Below are positions 10,373 to 20,673 of a stretch of DNA of 64,000 nt, piece after piece. The position numbers and the translations under genes were made by a program. The notes under the pieces were generated by a model. The model was not told the DNA's origin. It searched no databases and worked only from the letters and a program-made list of their open reading frames with translations. Origin of the DNA: Brenneria izadpanahii. GTDB lineage: Bacteria > Pseudomonadota > Gammaproteobacteria > Enterobacterales > Enterobacteriaceae. The stretch's first letter is position 1. Each line of letters opens with the position of its first letter. The stretch is taken from positions 3,906,001-3,970,000 of the forward strand of contig NZ_CP050854.1 in NCBI RefSeq assembly GCF_017569925.1, written 5' to 3'.

Positions 10373-11737
10373 ATGAACGACAATAAAATGACTCCCGGCG
10401 AACTACGTGCGACCTGGGGCTTAGGTACGGTATTTTCGCTGCGCATGCTCGGCATGTTCATGGTACTCCCCGTTCTGACCACCTACGGCATGGCGCTGCA
10501 GGGCGCCAGCGAGTCGCTTATCGGTATCGCCATTGGCATTTACGGCCTGATGCAGGCGATTTTCCAGATCCCCTTCGGCCTGATGTCAGACCGCGTCGGC
10601 CGGAAGCCGTTGATTGTCGGCGGCCTGCTGATCTTCACCCTGGGCAGCGTCATCGCCGCGCTCAGCGATTCAATCTGGGGCATTATCCTTGGCCGGGCGC
10701 TACAGGGCTCCGGCGCGATTTCCGCCGCCGTGATGGCGCTGCTTTCCGATCTTACCCGCGAGCAGAATCGTACCAAAGCGATGGCGTTTATCGGCGTCAG
10801 CTTCGGCGTCACCTTCGCTATCGCCATGGTGGTCGGTCCCATCGTCACCCATGCATTCGGATTGCAGGCTTTGTTCTGGGGCATCGCCGTTCTGGCGCTG
10901 ATGGGCATCGTGATTACCTTAACCATGATCCCGGCGGCGCCATCGCATGTATTGAACCGGGAATCGGCGATTGTACGCGGCAGCTTCCGCAAGGTTTTAG
11001 CCAATAGCCGCCTGCTAAAACTAAACTTCGGCATCATGTGTTTGCATATTCTGCTGATGTCGAGTTTCGTGGCGCTGCCAAGAGTTATGGAACAAGCCGG
11101 GCTGGCGCCGCAGGACCACTGGAAAGTCTATCTGGTCACCATGCTGATTTCATTCGCCGGCGTGGTGCCGTTCATTATCTATGCCGAATTGAAACGGCGG
11201 ATGATCCGGGTATTTATCCTCTGTATTGTGCTGCTGATCGCTGCGGAACTGGTGCTATGGGCGGCCGGAAACCAGCTCTGGCGCATCATTTTCGGCATTC
11301 AGCTATTCTTTCTCGCCTTTAACGTGATGGAAGCGCTGTTGCCGTCGCTGATCAGTAAAGAGTCCCCCGCCGGATACAAGGGAACCGCTATGGGCGTTTA
11401 TTCCACGACGCAGTTTCTCGGCGTCGCCATCGGCGGTAGTCTGGGCGGCGGACTGTTCGATCTGTACGGTCCGGCGGCGGTCTTCGCCATTGGCGCAGGC
11501 ATTGCCGCGCTGTGGCTGATCGTCGGCTTCACGATGCCGGAACCGCCTTATCTCAGCAGCCTGAGAATCACTCTCTCCGATTTAGCCTTAAAGAACAGCG
11601 ACCTCGAACAGAAAATGCGAACCCAGCCGGGGGTTGCGGAGGTCATCATCGTGCCGGATGAGTACAGCGCCTACGTTAAGATCGATAACAAGCGAATCAG
11701 CAGACAGCAACTAGAGCAGTTGGTCAGACAGGCATAA
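10373..11737 (+). CDS. yajR: MFS transporter YajR
   Basis: The protein is 454 residues, identical in length to E. coli YajR. It has 12 predicted transmembrane helices with the MFS loop signature GLMSDRVGRKPLIVGG, then a cytoplasmic C-terminal ferredoxin-like domain (about residues 385-454, ending ISRQQLEQLVRQA), the YAM domain typical of this family. The structure of the E. coli protein is known but its substrate is uncertain; a drug-efflux or general export role is inferred from the family. It lies after cyoE, as in E. coli, and is convergent with yajQ. Confidence 0.93.
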   Translation: MNDNKMTPGELRATWGLGTVFSLRMLGMFMVLPVLTTYGMALQGASESLIGIAIGIYGLMQAIFQIPFGLMSDRVGRKPLIVGGLLIFTLGSVIAALSDSIWGIILGRALQGSGAISAAVMALLSDLTREQNRTKAMAFIGVSFGVTFAIAMVVGPIVTHAFGLQALFWGIAVLALMGIVITLTMIPAAPSHVLNRESAIVRGSFRKVLANSRLLKLNFGIMCLHILLMSSFVALPRVMEQAGLAPQDHWKVYLVTMLISFAGVVPFIIYAELKRRMIRVFILCIVLLIAAELVLWAAGNQLWRIIFGIQLFFLAFNVMEALLPSLISKESPAGYKGTAMGVYSTTQFLGVAIGGSLGGGLFDLYGPAAVFAIGAGIAALWLIVGFTMPEPPYLSSLRITLSDLALKNSDLEQKMRTQPGVAEVIIVPDEYSAYVKIDNKRISRQQLEQLVRQA

Positions 11738-11745
11738 GAACGACA

Positions 11746-11766
11746 AGGCCGGCAATGCCGGCCTGT
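11746..11766. terminator. Bidirectional hairpin between yajR and yajQ
   Basis: AGGCCGGCAATGCCGGCCT is a near-perfect palindromic stem in the 35-base convergent gap, able to end transcription from either side. Confidence 0.65.
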
Positions 11767-11772
11767 AAAATC

Positions 11773-12264
11773 TTAATCGCGAAAATTGGTGAACTGGAAC
11801 GGTTGCCCCAGATCGGCGCCGCGCACTAACGCCATCACGCTTTGCAAATCGTCGCGCGATTTTCCGGTCACCCGCACCTGTTCGCCCTGAATCTGGGCCT
11901 GCACCTTCAGTTTGCTGTCTTTAATCAGTTTAACGATTTTTTTCGCCAGCGCGCTTTCTATACCCTGCTTCAGCTTGGCCTCAACGCTGTAGGTTTTGCC
12001 GCTGTGATCCATCTCTTCAGGAACCTCCAGCGCGCCGCCTTCGATACCCCGCTTCATCAGTTTTTCACGCAGAATATCAACCAGTTGCTGAACCTGAAAA
12101 TCCGATTCGCTGGCGACTTTGATGCTTTGTGATTTTTCATTCAGTTCAAAGCTGGCCGGCACATTGCGAAAATCCCAGCGAGTGCTCAGCTCACGCGTGG
12201 CGTTATCCACCGCATTACGGACTTCCTGCATATCAATTTCCGAAACAATATCGAAAGATGGCAT
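11773..12264 (-). CDS. yajQ: YajQ family nucleotide-binding protein
   Basis: The 163-residue protein starts [20 protein letters not shown], as in E. coli YajQ. An ATG 42 codons upstream lies inside the dispersed repeat and is rejected. YajQ has two ferredoxin-like domains. Homologues bind nucleic acid or nucleotides, and in Xanthomonas a YajQ protein binds c-di-GMP and affects virulence. Whether this one does so is unknown. The conserved end [17 protein letters not shown] is present. Confidence 0.94.
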   Translation of the reverse strand: MPSFDIVSEIDMQEVRNAVDNATRELSTRWDFRNVPASFELNEKSQSIKVASESDFQVQQLVDILREKLMKRGIEGGALEVPEEMDHSGKTYSVEAKLKQGIESALAKKIVKLIKDSKLKVQAQIQGEQVRVTGKSRDDLQSVMALVRGADLGQPFQFTNFRD

Positions 12265-12317
12265 AATCAATCTCCTGACAATTTTGACCGGCGAGCATAA
12301 TAACCGCTCCTTTTCCA

Positions 12318-12423
12318 TATACCCAATAGATTTCATGGCGCAAGACGGCGTCAATGCACGAACCCCAAACGCAAAGCATTTAGGGAGCAATACGCCGCCG
12401 CAACTTGAAAGATAATGGATATA
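12318..12423. repeat. Dispersed palindromic element, copy between yajQ and panE
   Basis: The left end TATACCCAATAGATTTCA and the right end CAACTTGAAAGATAATGGAT-ATA are inverted relatives of each other, 106 bases apart. The same ends occur at 2674 and 15641. The copy sits between divergent genes and contains no plausible gene. Confidence 0.7.
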
Positions 12424-12503
12424 ACCGAATAGTGATGCAAATAGTAACCTATGACTGGCCTATATAAGAACGACTGTTCCCGTGTCAATAAAGGGAGTAT
12501 CAA

Positions 12504-13412
12504 ATGAAAATAACCGTTCTTGGTTGCGGTGCTATCGGGCAGCTATGGCTAGCCGCCTTCCATCAGCATGGGCATGATGTCCAAGGGTGGCTACGTATTC
12601 CACAACCTTTCTGCCCGGTTAATGTGATCCAGCTAAACGGGCAGCACTGTAATCTGAATCTGACCGCCAACGATCCCGAGCATCTGGCGCAAAGCGAGCT
12701 GTTATTGGTCACGTTAAAGGCCTGGCAGGTTTCTGATGCCGTTATCGCGTTACTGCCGCAACTAAACCCCCATTGCACTATTTTGTTATTACACAATGGA
12801 ATGGGAACACACGAAGAGCTGCCGCCTCTCAGTCAGCCGCTGATTTTTGGCGTGACGACGCACGCAGCTCGCCGTGATGCCACCACCGTAGTCCATGTCG
12901 CGGCGGGCACAACGCACATCGGATCGGTCAACAATGCCGATACGCAAAGTCATTTTGCAGAAATACTGCACCAGGTTTTACCCGATGTCGCCTGGCATAA
13001 CAATATTACCGCCACCTGCTGGCTAAAACTGGCGGCCAACTGCGTCATCAATCCGTTAACGGTGGTGTACCAATGCCAAAACGGAGACCTGCGGGATCAT
13101 CCGCAACAGTTGGAATCGCTTTGTCAGGAAATAGCGGCCGTGATGGATCGGGAGGGCTTCCATACCTCAACGGAAAGCCTGCTAATCTACATTAACCAAG
13201 TTATTCAGAACACTGCGGCTAATATCTCTTCCATGCGGCAAGACATCATGGCGCAGCGGCATACCGAGATCGACTATATCACCGGTTATCTGCTGCGGCG
13301 GGCGCGTATCCACGGTCTGACGCTGCCCGAGAATAGCCGGCTGTTTGAAGCCATCAAGCGTAAGGAGAATGAATATGAGCGCATCGGTACTGGCGTGTCT
13401 GGCTCCTGGTAG
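12504..13412 (+). CDS. panE: 2-dehydropantoate 2-reductase (ketopantoate reductase)
   Basis: The 302-residue enzyme (E. coli 303) reduces ketopantoate to pantoate with NADPH in the pantothenate/CoA pathway. The N-terminal Rossmann fold shows the dinucleotide motif [11 protein letters not shown], and the catalytic domain shows [17 protein letters not shown] with the essential Lys. It is preceded by AAGGGAG. Its last 38 bases overlap the next gene, yajL, in another frame, so the two are probably co-translated. Confidence 0.95.
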   Translation: MKITVLGCGAIGQLWLAAFHQHGHDVQGWLRIPQPFCPVNVIQLNGQHCNLNLTANDPEHLAQSELLLVTLKAWQVSDAVIALLPQLNPHCTILLLHNGMGTHEELPPLSQPLIFGVTTHAARRDATTVVHVAAGTTHIGSVNNADTQSHFAEILHQVLPDVAWHNNITATCWLKLAANCVINPLTVVYQCQNGDLRDHPQQLESLCQEIAAVMDREGFHTSTESLLIYINQVIQNTAANISSMRQDIMAQRHTEIDYITGYLLRRARIHGLTLPENSRLFEAIKRKENEYERIGTGVSGSW

Positions 13413-13965
13413 CGAAGAAACCGAAGCCGTCACGACAATAGATCTCCTGATCAGAGCGGGCATTCAGGTTACGACCGCCAGCGTCGCCAGCGATGGCGGC
13501 CTGGAAATCATCTGTTCCCGCGGCGTAAAACTTTTGGCCGACGTTCCGCTGGTCGCGGTTGCCGATCGGCATTTTGACGCATTGATTTTACCGGGCGGGC
13601 TGCAAGGCGCCGAATGTTTTCGCGATAGCCCGCTGCTGGTGGAATGTATTCGTCAGACCCATCAGGAAGGAAAAATCATCGCGGCGATGTGCGCCTCGCC
13701 GGCCGTGGTGCTGGAACATCACCAGCTATTCCCCATCGGCAATATGACCGGTTATCCGGGGTTAAAAGATAAAATCGCGCCGGAGAAGTGGATGGATAAG
13801 CGGGTGGTTTACGATCCCCGCGTCAAGCTGCTGACCACCCAAGGTCCGGGCACCAGCATGGATTTCGCCCTGAAACTGATCGATCTGCTGCTGGGTAAAG
13901 AGAAAGCGGCGGAAGTGGCGGCACAGCTAATCCTGCCGCCCGGTATTTATAACTACCGGGACTGA
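13375..13965 (+). CDS. yajL: Protein deglycase / chaperone YajL (DJ-1/ThiJ family)
   Basis: The 196-residue protein starts [20 protein letters not shown], matching E. coli YajL. The DJ-1 nucleophile elbow is [10 protein letters not shown] with reactive Cys106, and the partner Glu15 lies in PGSEE. YajL protects proteins from oxidative and glyoxal damage, although the deglycase activity of the family is debated. The start at 13375 lies inside panE; a more upstream ATG (13345) has no counterpart in orthologues. Confidence 0.93.
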   Translation: MSASVLACLAPGSEETEAVTTIDLLIRAGIQVTTASVASDGGLEIICSRGVKLLADVPLVAVADRHFDALILPGGLQGAECFRDSPLLVECIRQTHQEGKIIAAMCASPAVVLEHHQLFPIGNMTGYPGLKDKIAPEKWMDKRVVYDPRVKLLTTQGPGTSMDFALKLIDLLLGKEKAAEVAAQLILPPGIYNYRD

Positions 13966-13969
13966 CAAA

Positions 13970-13994
13970 GAAGGGCGCGGTCCGGCGCCCTTCC
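13970..13994. terminator. Convergent terminator between yajL and thiI
   Basis: AAGGGCGC and GCGCCCTT make a perfect eight-base stem with a GGTCCG loop in the 36-base gap between convergent stops. Confidence 0.65.
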
Positions 13995-14001
13995 CATCGC
14001 A

Positions 14002-15450
14002 TTACGGACGGTACACCTTCACGTTGCTGAACCCTTGTTCGCGCAGGTACAGCGCCTGTAAACGGCTCATCACCCCGCGCTCGCAATAGAGCAGATAGGT
14101 TTTACTCTGGTCCAGATCGCCGAATTGCGTGCTCAATTTGTAAAATGGCAGCAATTTAATCTCGGCGCCGTTCGGCTCCAACGGTTTATCTTCCTGCTCG
14201 TCCGGCGCGCGGATATCCAGTAAGACATCCGTTGGCGCAAACGCCGCCACAGTTTCCACCTCAGCCACTTCCTGACTGGCTTGCTCGGCGATTTCGCGGA
14301 TATCGATGTTACGCGCTTCGCTGACCACGCGTTCCAGAATCGAGAAATCGAACAGGCTTTCTTCATGCTCGATTTTAGCTTTAACCGCTTTCACCGTCGG
14401 GCTTTTGGAAATCACGCCGCAGTATTCCGGCATCGTTTTGGCGAAGTCTTCGGTTCCCAGTTGACGAGCCAGCTTGATGATGTGCTCTTTGTCATGAGAA
14501 ATCAGCGGGCGCAAAATCAATGTATCGGAAGCATTATCGATCAGGCGCAGGTTCGTCAGCGTCTGACTGGAAACCTGTCCCAGCGCTTCGCCCGTCACCA
14601 ATGCCTGAACGCCATAGCGTTCAGCCATTTTGGAAGCCGCGCGCACCATCATGCGCTTGAGCACCACGCCCATCTGACCATCATCGATCTTTTCAAGGAT
14701 CTCGCCGACTACCGGCTCAAAATCAATGGCAATGAAACGCACCCGATGTGAACTGCCAAAACGGCTCCACAGATAATGCGCGACCTGCTTAACGCCGATT
14801 TCATGAGCCGCGCCGCCCAGATTAAAGAAGCAGTAATGCACCCGACAGCCGCGGCGCATCAGCATATAGCTGGATACGCCGGAATCGAAGCCGCCGGAAA
14901 TCAGCGACAAGACGTCTTCCTGCGTGCCGATGGGAAAGCCGCCAATCCCTTCGTAGCGGCCATTAATCAGCAGCAGCCGATCCTGATCGATTTCCAGATG
15001 GACGGTAACCTGCGGAGACGTAAGGTTTACCCTGGCGGTTTCAATATGCTGGTTCAAACCGCCGCCGACATAGCGCTCCACGTCCTGAGAGCTAAACTCA
15101 TGCTTACCCCGGCGTTTCACGCGCACGCAAAACGTTTTCCCTTCCAGTTGCTCGCGGTACAGCGCCAGCGTCTGCTCAAAGATGTCATGAATATCGCTAT
15201 AGGCGCGATCTTCAACATCCAGAATGTGATGAATGCCGGGAATACGCGTCAGCGCATCGCGAATACTCTCATGCTGGCTTTCGTCTTTTGCGCGAACTTC
15301 TATATGATCCCAGTGACGGACAACCGCCAGCGTTTCATCATGATTTTTGAGTACGTTGCGGATGTTCCCCGTCAGAATCTTGATAAAGCGCAACCGCACG
15401 GATTGGCTTTTGATGGTGATTTCCGGGAACAATTTAATGATAAACTTCAT
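14002..15450 (-). CDS. thiI: tRNA 4-thiouridine synthase / thiamine sulfur carrier ThiI
   Basis: The 482-residue protein has the E. coli length. It begins with a ferredoxin-like region and a THUMP domain (about 60-165). The PP-loop ATPase core carries the signature SGGFDS at 185-190, and a C-terminal rhodanese domain has the persulfide Cys456 in [10 protein letters not shown]. ThiI activates U8 of tRNA, accepts sulfur from IscS and passes it on for 4-thiouridine and the thiazole of thiamine. It is divergent from xseB. Confidence 0.97.
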   Translation of the reverse strand: MKFIIKLFPEITIKSQSVRLRFIKILTGNIRNVLKNHDETLAVVRHWDHIEVRAKDESQHESIRDALTRIPGIHHILDVEDRAYSDIHDIFEQTLALYREQLEGKTFCVRVKRRGKHEFSSQDVERYVGGGLNQHIETARVNLTSPQVTVHLEIDQDRLLLINGRYEGIGGFPIGTQEDVLSLISGGFDSGVSSYMLMRRGCRVHYCFFNLGGAAHEIGVKQVAHYLWSRFGSSHRVRFIAIDFEPVVGEILEKIDDGQMGVVLKRMMVRAASKMAERYGVQALVTGEALGQVSSQTLTNLRLIDNASDTLILRPLISHDKEHIIKLARQLGTEDFAKTMPEYCGVISKSPTVKAVKAKIEHEESLFDFSILERVVSEARNIDIREIAEQASQEVAEVETVAAFAPTDVLLDIRAPDEQEDKPLEPNGAEIKLLPFYKLSTQFGDLDQSKTYLLYCERGVMSRLQALYLREQGFSNVKVYRP

Positions 15451-15874
15451 GGCGGCTGTCGTTACTTGATCAGATAGGGTGTAAATAAATTTACCCTGAG
15501 CGCTAAAATCACGTTATCGGTAAAATTAGCCAGACAGCGATGATTTTACCGATAGCATCCAGGGCGCGGAGTATATCATTATCTATACCCAAAGTAATTG
15601 GCGTTACGGCCAATCACGCGGCGGCATCAAATAATCAGCCTATAACCAATATATTTCGATATCCAGGAAGGCGGAAGCCCCAACGGGGCGAGGCCCAGCG
15701 AAGGGCCGAGTAATAAGCGCGGCCGCGCGCCTGCAATTTGAAAGATGACGGGGATATAGAGATTGCCCTATGCTTTAGCCGTATAATTGCATCGGCATTG
15801 GTTGATGTTCGCATGTAAAATAACGCTATGCAGTAACCACACCGCAGCGTATAAACCAGGATTCTGAAAATACT
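15451..15874. other. thiI-xseB divergent intergenic region
   Basis: This 424-base gap contains the promoters of two divergent operons and a large share of dispersed repeat sequence: a lone left arm TATACCCAAAGTAATTGG at 15584 and a full element at 15641-15758. No gene is supported. Confidence 0.45.
15641..15758. repeat. Dispersed palindromic element, fullest copy
   Basis: It runs from TATAACCAATATATTTCGAT to CTGCAATTTGAAAGATGACG-GGGATATA, about 118 bases. The inner part AGGAAGGCGGAAGC is typical of a repeat family common in enterobacterial genomes. The ends are imperfect inverted repeats, and no coding capacity is evident. Confidence 0.7.
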
Positions 15875-16123
15875 ATGCCCAAGAAAACCGAGCAGCCAGT
15901 GAGTTTTGAAAACGCGCTGAACGAGCTGGAAAAAATCGTGACCCGCCTTGAATCCGGTGAATTGCCGTTGGAAGAGGCTCTGAATGAATTTGAGCATGGA
16001 ATACAGCTTGCGCGTCAGGGGCAGCAAAAACTGCAACAGGCTGAGCAGCGGGTACAGATTTTACTTAGCGATGAGCCGGATGCGGAGCTGTCGCCTTTTA
16101 CCCCGGACAGTGAGCCGCTATGA
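15875..16123 (+). CDS. xseB: Exodeoxyribonuclease VII small subunit
   Basis: The 82-residue protein has the XseB signature [20 protein letters not shown] followed by [17 protein letters not shown], which form the helical hairpin that binds XseA. Exonuclease VII degrades single-stranded DNA from either end. The stop overlaps the ispA start by four bases (ATGA), the usual coupling in xseB-ispA-dxs. Confidence 0.96.
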   Translation: MPKKTEQPVSFENALNELEKIVTRLESGELPLEEALNEFEHGIQLARQGQQKLQQAEQRVQILLSDEPDAELSPFTPDSEPL

Positions 16124-17031
16124 CAGACTTCTCCGAACAATTGGATGCCCACTGCCAGCGGACTAATCGTATCCTGAGTCATTTCATCTCCGCGTTACCC
16201 TTTCAGAGTAGTCCACTGGTTAACGCCATGGGTTATGGTTCATTGTTAGGCGGCAAGCGGCTGCGTCCATTTCTGGTTTATACTACGGGTGAACTGTTTG
16301 GTATGCCGCTGGAAAGTCTGGATGCGCCCGCCGCGGCGGTAGAATGCATTCATGCCTATTCATTAATCCATGACGATCTACCGGCGATGGACAATGATGA
16401 TCTGCGTCGCGGTCAGCCGACCTGTCATATCAAGTTTGGCGAAGCCAGCGCCGTTTTGGCCGGAGATGCCCTGCAAACGTTAGCATTCTCAATTTTAGCT
16501 GATGCCCCGATGCCGCAAGTTACGGTGCAAAATCGCCTGGCGATGTTGTCCGAGCTGGCCCAGGCCAGCGGCGTCGCAGGCATGTGCGGCGGCCAGGCGT
16601 TGGATTTGGCGGCGGAAGGCCATCAGGTGGATTTGGCCGCGCTGGAGCAGATCCACCGGCATAAGACGGGCGCGCTAATCCGCGCGGCGGTAAGACTGGG
16701 CGCGCTGGCGGCCGGCGAGCCGGGCCGGGCGGCGTTGCCTTACCTCGATCGCTACGCCAACGCTATCGGTCTGGCCTTTCAGGTACAGGACGATATTTTA
16801 GATGTGGTCGGGGATAGCGCCACGACGGGGAAACGTCAGGGCGCCGATCAACAACTGGGTAAGAGTACCTATCCCGGCTTGCTGGGGTTGCAAGGCGCGC
16901 GGGAAAAGGCGCGGGAGCTTTACCAGGAATCACTGGCGTCGCTGGACGATCTGGTCGCTTCCAGCCAAGAACCATTGAATATTGAGCCATTACAAGCGCT
17001 GGCGAATTTCATCGTCGAGCGCAACAAATAA
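16120..17031 (+). CDS. ispA: (2E,6E)-farnesyl diphosphate synthase
   Basis: The 303-residue enzyme condenses isopentenyl diphosphate with dimethylallyl and geranyl diphosphate to give farnesyl diphosphate. The first Asp-rich motif DDLPAMD is at 85-91, and the second is [12 protein letters not shown] near 220. The substrate-binding GGKRLRP lies at 44-50. The product feeds undecaprenyl phosphate, ubiquinone and the heme O made by CyoE nearby. It overlaps xseB and is followed by dxs after 20 bases. Confidence 0.97.
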   Translation: MTDFSEQLDAHCQRTNRILSHFISALPFQSSPLVNAMGYGSLLGGKRLRPFLVYTTGELFGMPLESLDAPAAAVECIHAYSLIHDDLPAMDNDDLRRGQPTCHIKFGEASAVLAGDALQTLAFSILADAPMPQVTVQNRLAMLSELAQASGVAGMCGGQALDLAAEGHQVDLAALEQIHRHKTGALIRAAVRLGALAAGEPGRAALPYLDRYANAIGLAFQVQDDILDVVGDSATTGKRQGADQQLGKSTYPGLLGLQGAREKARELYQESLASLDDLVASSQEPLNIEPLQALANFIVERNK

Positions 17032-17051
17032 AATCTCTAAACGAGTCTCTA

Positions 17052-18914
17052 ATGAGTTTTGATACAGCGAAATACCCTACATTATCGTTAGTGGAAACAC
17101 CCGATGAACTGCGTCTGCTACCGAAAGAGAGCCTGCCGAAGCTGTGTGATGAACTTCGCCAATATTTATTGGATAGCGTCAGCCGTTCAAGCGGTCATTT
17201 CGCCTCAGGATTAGGGACCGTTGAACTCACGGTCGCCCTGCATTACGTCTACAACACGCCGTTCGATCACCTGGTCTGGGATGTCGGGCATCAGGCCTAT
17301 CCGCACAAAATCCTGACGGGCCGCCGCGACCGTATCGCCACCATTCGTCAAAAAGGCGGTTTACACCCCTTCCCGTGGCGTGAGGAAAGCGAATATGACG
17401 TATTAAGCGTCGGCCATTCGTCAACCTCAATCAGCGCCGGACTGGGTATGGCCGTCGCCGCGGAGCGTGAAGGGAAAGGCCGCCGCACCGTTTGCGTGAT
17501 CGGCGACGGCGCCATTACCGCGGGAATGGCCTTTGAAGCCATGAACCACGCCGGCGATATTAACGCCGACCTGCTGGTGGTGCTGAACGACAACGAAATG
17601 TCGATTTCAGAGAACGTCGGCGCGCTGAACAACCACCTGGCGCAGTTGCTGTCCGGCAAGCTGTACGCCAGCCTGCGCGAAGGGGGCAAAAAAGTGTTAT
17701 CCGGACTGCCGCCGATCAAGGAACTGGTCAAACGGACGGAAGAACATCTCAAGGGCATGGTGGTTCCGGGCACTCTGTTTGAAGAGCTGGGATTTAATTA
17801 TATCGGTCCGGTGGATGGTCACGACGTGCAGGCGCTGGCGCAAACGCTGAAAAATATGCGCAGTCTGAAAGGTCCGCAACTGCTGCACATTATGACCAAA
17901 AAGGGTAAAGGCTATGCCCCGGCAGAACAGGATCCCATTAGCTGGCATGCGGTGCCCAAGTTCGATCCCGCCAGCGGCACGCTGCCGAAAAGCAAAGACA
18001 ACCTGCCGACCTATTCCAAGATTTTCGGTCAATGGCTCCAGGAAACCGCGGCGAAAGACAGTAAATTGATGGCCATCACCCCCGCGATGCGTGAAGGATC
18101 CGGCATGGTGCAGTTCTCCCGTGACTATCCGCAGCAATATTTTGACGTCGCCATCGCCGAACAGCACGCGGTTACTTTTGCCGCCGGTCTGGCCGTTGGG
18201 GGATACAACCCGGTAGTGGCGATTTACTCCACCTTTTTGCAGCGCGCCTACGATCAGGTTATCCATGACGTCGCCATTCAAAATCTGCCGGTGCTATTCG
18301 CCATCGATCGCGGCGGCATTGTCGGCGCCGACGGTCAGACGCATCAGGGCGCTTTCGATCTGTCGTTTTTACGCTGCATCCCCAACATGGTCATTATGAC
18401 GCCAAGCGACGAAAATGAATGCCGTCAGATGCTGCACACCGGTTATCACTACAAGAAAGGACCGGCGGCGGTGCGCTATCCCCGCGGCAGCGGCGTCGGC
18501 GCGGATTTAGCTCCGCTGGCTGAATTGCCGATTGGCAAAGGCGTCGTGCGGCGTCAGGGCAAAGGGATCGCAATCCTTAACTTCGGCACGCTATTGCCGG
18601 AAGCGCAAAAAGCCGCGGACAAACTGAACGCTACGCTGGTGGATATGCGTTTCGTCAAACCGTTGGATGAAGCGCTAATTATGGAAATGGCGAACACCCA
18701 CGATACGCTGGTTACGCTGGAAGAAAACGCCGTTATGGGCGGCGCGGGCAGCGGCGTAAACGAGCTGCTGATGGCAAAACGCAAACCGCTGCCGGTACTG
18801 AATATCGGCCTGCCGGACGCCTTCGTTCCTCAAGGTGTGCAGGAAGAAATCCGCGCCGATCTCGGTCTGGATGCCGCAGGCATCGCACGTCGCATCCAGG
18901 AGTGGCTGGCCTAA
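17052..18914 (+). CDS. dxs: 1-deoxy-D-xylulose-5-phosphate synthase
   Basis: The 620-residue enzyme matches E. coli Dxs in length. It joins pyruvate and glyceraldehyde 3-phosphate with thiamine diphosphate, the first step of the MEP isoprenoid route. The ThDP/Mg motif runs from [18 protein letters not shown] to LNDNEMSIS; the pyrimidine-domain motif is [17 protein letters not shown], and the C-terminal domain includes [17 protein letters not shown]. It is the last gene of xseB-ispA-dxs and is followed by a hairpin that separates it from the hrp-regulated genes. Confidence 0.97.
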   Translation: MSFDTAKYPTLSLVETPDELRLLPKESLPKLCDELRQYLLDSVSRSSGHFASGLGTVELTVALHYVYNTPFDHLVWDVGHQAYPHKILTGRRDRIATIRQKGGLHPFPWREESEYDVLSVGHSSTSISAGLGMAVAAEREGKGRRTVCVIGDGAITAGMAFEAMNHAGDINADLLVVLNDNEMSISENVGALNNHLAQLLSGKLYASLREGGKKVLSGLPPIKELVKRTEEHLKGMVVPGTLFEELGFNYIGPVDGHDVQALAQTLKNMRSLKGPQLLHIMTKKGKGYAPAEQDPISWHAVPKFDPASGTLPKSKDNLPTYSKIFGQWLQETAAKDSKLMAITPAMREGSGMVQFSRDYPQQYFDVAIAEQHAVTFAAGLAVGGYNPVVAIYSTFLQRAYDQVIHDVAIQNLPVLFAIDRGGIVGADGQTHQGAFDLSFLRCIPNMVIMTPSDENECRQMLHTGYHYKKGPAAVRYPRGSGVGADLAPLAELPIGKGVVRRQGKGIAILNFGTLLPEAQKAADKLNATLVDMRFVKPLDEALIMEMANTHDTLVTLEENAVMGGAGSGVNELLMAKRKPLPVLNIGLPDAFVPQGVQEEIRADLGLDAAGIARRIQEWLA

Positions 18915-18925
18915 CGCCCTCCTAC

Positions 18926-18972
18926 GCGGAATAGCGCTTTCACCGGCGTTATTCCGCCCTTCCCTATTTTTC
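18926..18972 (+). terminator. Probable terminator after dxs
   Basis: GCGGAATAGCGC and GGCGTTATTCCGC form a stem around a TTTCACC loop, followed at a short distance by CTATTTTTCATTT. It ends just before the hrp box, insulating the accessory operon from dxs read-through. Confidence 0.55.
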
Positions 18973-18981
18973 ATTTCACAT

Positions 18982-19009
18982 GGAACCCAAGCCGCGCTCC
19001 CGCCACTCA
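18982..19009 (+). promoter_or_regulatory. hrp box: HrpL (ECF sigma factor)-type promoter
   Basis: The bases GGAACC (18982-18987), a 15-base spacer and CCACTCA (19003-19009) match the known HrpL promoter consensus GGAACC-N15/16-CCACNNA at every fixed position. The element stands 25 bases before the chaperone start codon, behind the dxs hairpin, so the transcript would begin just ahead of the AAGGAG ribosome-binding site. HrpL controls type III secretion genes in plant-pathogenic Enterobacterales and Pseudomonas. Confidence 0.9.
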
Positions 19010-19033
19010 AGGAAATCGAAAAGGAGAAATGGC

Positions 19034-19468
19034 ATGAGCAGTAAGCGAGGTTTCCACATCGTCATGTCCAAGCTGATGAAACGGTATCAGGTTGACGCGG
19101 AAAAAGCGGCGGAGAACGGGCACGATGTCTATATCATTACGCTGGAAGATGAAATGCAGATCCTGCTGTTGGGGAACCAGCAGGATTACCTGAACATCAT
19201 CAGCCCGGTTATCTCGCTGGAGCCGGACGTCAGCGCGCGCCCCGACATTCTGTTATCGCTGCTTTCCATGAATATGTGGAACACCAAACATCCGGTGTTC
19301 AACATTGGTCTTGATATCCGCAACATGCAAGTCATGCTTTCGTGCCGGCAGGCGCTGGCCGAGTTGGATGAAGCCGAAACCTATAAATTAGTTGGTTCAT
19401 TTATCGATACGGCATCAAAACTGAAAGCCTGGATCAACAAGCTGATGAATTCCTCCGCAGGGAAATAG
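19034..19468 (+). CDS. Type III secretion chaperone, CesT/DspF-like
   Basis: The 144-residue protein is slightly acidic. Its pattern fits the CesT fold: an N-terminal helix (VMSKLMKRYQVDAEKAAENG), strands with ITLEDEMQILLLGNQ, then a Leu-rich helix DILLSLLSMNMWNTK, a GLDIRNMQVMLSCR strand pair and a final amphipathic helix. Such dimeric class I chaperones bind the N-terminal region of one or two effectors, usually encoded next door. The chosen ATG has AAGGAG upstream; a start at 18980 would lie inside the hrp box. A YbjN-like fold is an alternative reading, but the promoter and neighbours favour a chaperone. Confidence 0.72.
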   Translation: MSSKRGFHIVMSKLMKRYQVDAEKAAENGHDVYIITLEDEMQILLLGNQQDYLNIISPVISLEPDVSARPDILLSLLSMNMWNTKHPVFNIGLDIRNMQVMLSCRQALAELDEAETYKLVGSFIDTASKLKAWINKLMNSSAGK

Positions 19469-19609
19469 ATCGCCCGCGTTTGCCTGACATCTCCTTTTCA
19501 TCAATCAGTGATGACCGCAGTACATGCATTACGCCGGACTAAAACGGAAATTTATCCTACGCCGCTACATCACTCTTAAGACGTTAAAAAGGTTAAGGAC
19601 AGGAAAACC

Positions 19610-20521
19610 ATGCTAAACGCCACGCACAACAGATATTTCCCCGGAGGAGTTGCGGTAAACCCGCTGGAAAATTTCAGCCGAGAACGTACGGTTAAACTCC
19701 ATGACGCGGTCAGCGCGCAAGAGTTGGGCATTGGCGCTTATGAAGGCAAACGCGTCAGCGTCAGCGCCGCCACGATGGAACACTTGCAACTGGCGCAGGA
19801 AACGCTGCGCAAAGTGAAGATGCTGTTGCCCTATGGGGCGGGCAACCAAAAAGTGGAAATGGTTTACACCAACGGAGAAAGTTCAGCGCGCGCGCTAATG
19901 CACAGAAATAACGCGTCCATTGACAACCCCATCCCTAACGCTTATCAGGCCGCACGCTATCAGGCGGGTAACTGCGCAGAAAATGCTGATGTAGCCTATA
20001 CGTTGCTGGCGCAGAAGCAAATCAACGCGCCGGTGTTATATGTAAGCGATAGCGATTGGGAGCATAACTACATACTCATTGGCGATCCGCGCGATCAAAC
20101 ATGGGGAGAGAAAAATACCGTGGTCGTAGATCCTTGGGTCAGGTATCCCGCGGCGGTCACGCTGGAACAAGCCAGCCGGCGTAATCCTTATCCCGAGCCG
20201 GAATATCAGAGAGCCCGCAATGCGTCGCCTCTGACCGGCGCCCAGGCGTTAAACAGCATACGCCACGTGACTACCGACGAAGTAAGCCACTATCTCGCCG
20301 AGATTGAACTCCCTTCCCTCGGTGACGATTTTCTGGAATGGTTTTCCCAAAGCGGAGTTGAGTCTGAAACGTTTGATGAGAAAACCGCCGCCAAAGATCC
20401 CAGCACGCGTTATTCAAGCAACCTTTTTAACGCCAGATCAATGGACGATATCGCGCAGGCTACGGTGTCCCGGCAGCGCGCGGCGCAGCAAGCCTGGAAT
20501 AATTCGCCATATCGATGGTAG
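19610..20521 (+). CDS. Putative type III effector with Cys-His-Asp (transglutaminase/papain-like) active-site pattern, copy 1
   Basis: A 303-residue protein with no signal peptide or membrane segment. The first 19 residues lack acidic residues, as in type III secretion signals. A candidate triad is Cys122 in AGNCAENADVAYTLLA, His152 in DWEHNYILIGDP and Asp174 in NTVVVDPWVRYP. This order and spacing recall cysteine-type effectors such as the HopX/AvrPphE/XopE group, but I cannot confirm the family. It follows the chaperone gene by 141 bases within the HrpL operon. The ATG has AAGGACAGGA ahead of it. Next to the catalytic Cys it has Ala-Glu-Asn where copy 2 has Gln-Glu-Phe. Confidence 0.68.
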   Translation: MLNATHNRYFPGGVAVNPLENFSRERTVKLHDAVSAQELGIGAYEGKRVSVSAATMEHLQLAQETLRKVKMLLPYGAGNQKVEMVYTNGESSARALMHRNNASIDNPIPNAYQAARYQAGNCAENADVAYTLLAQKQINAPVLYVSDSDWEHNYILIGDPRDQTWGEKNTVVVDPWVRYPAAVTLEQASRRNPYPEPEYQRARNASPLTGAQALNSIRHVTTDEVSHYLAEIELPSLGDDFLEWFSQSGVESETFDEKTAAKDPSTRYSSNLFNARSMDDIAQATVSRQRAAQQAWNNSPYRW

Positions 20522-20673
20522 CGCTCGCTTTTGCCTGTTTACTCGCGGGGAATGCTTCACGCTATTGAGAATGACCGCGGTATATGCATTACGCCGGCGG
20601 CCTACTTAGAACGGAATTTATCCTACGCCGGCACATCGCTTTCAATACGTTACAAGGATAAGGACGGAAAACC

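Noticed and set aside
18980..19033. Earlier start for the type III chaperone
   Set aside because: The ATG at 18980 overlaps the hrp box (18982-19009), so it would lie before the transcript start; the later ATG has AAGGAG upstream.
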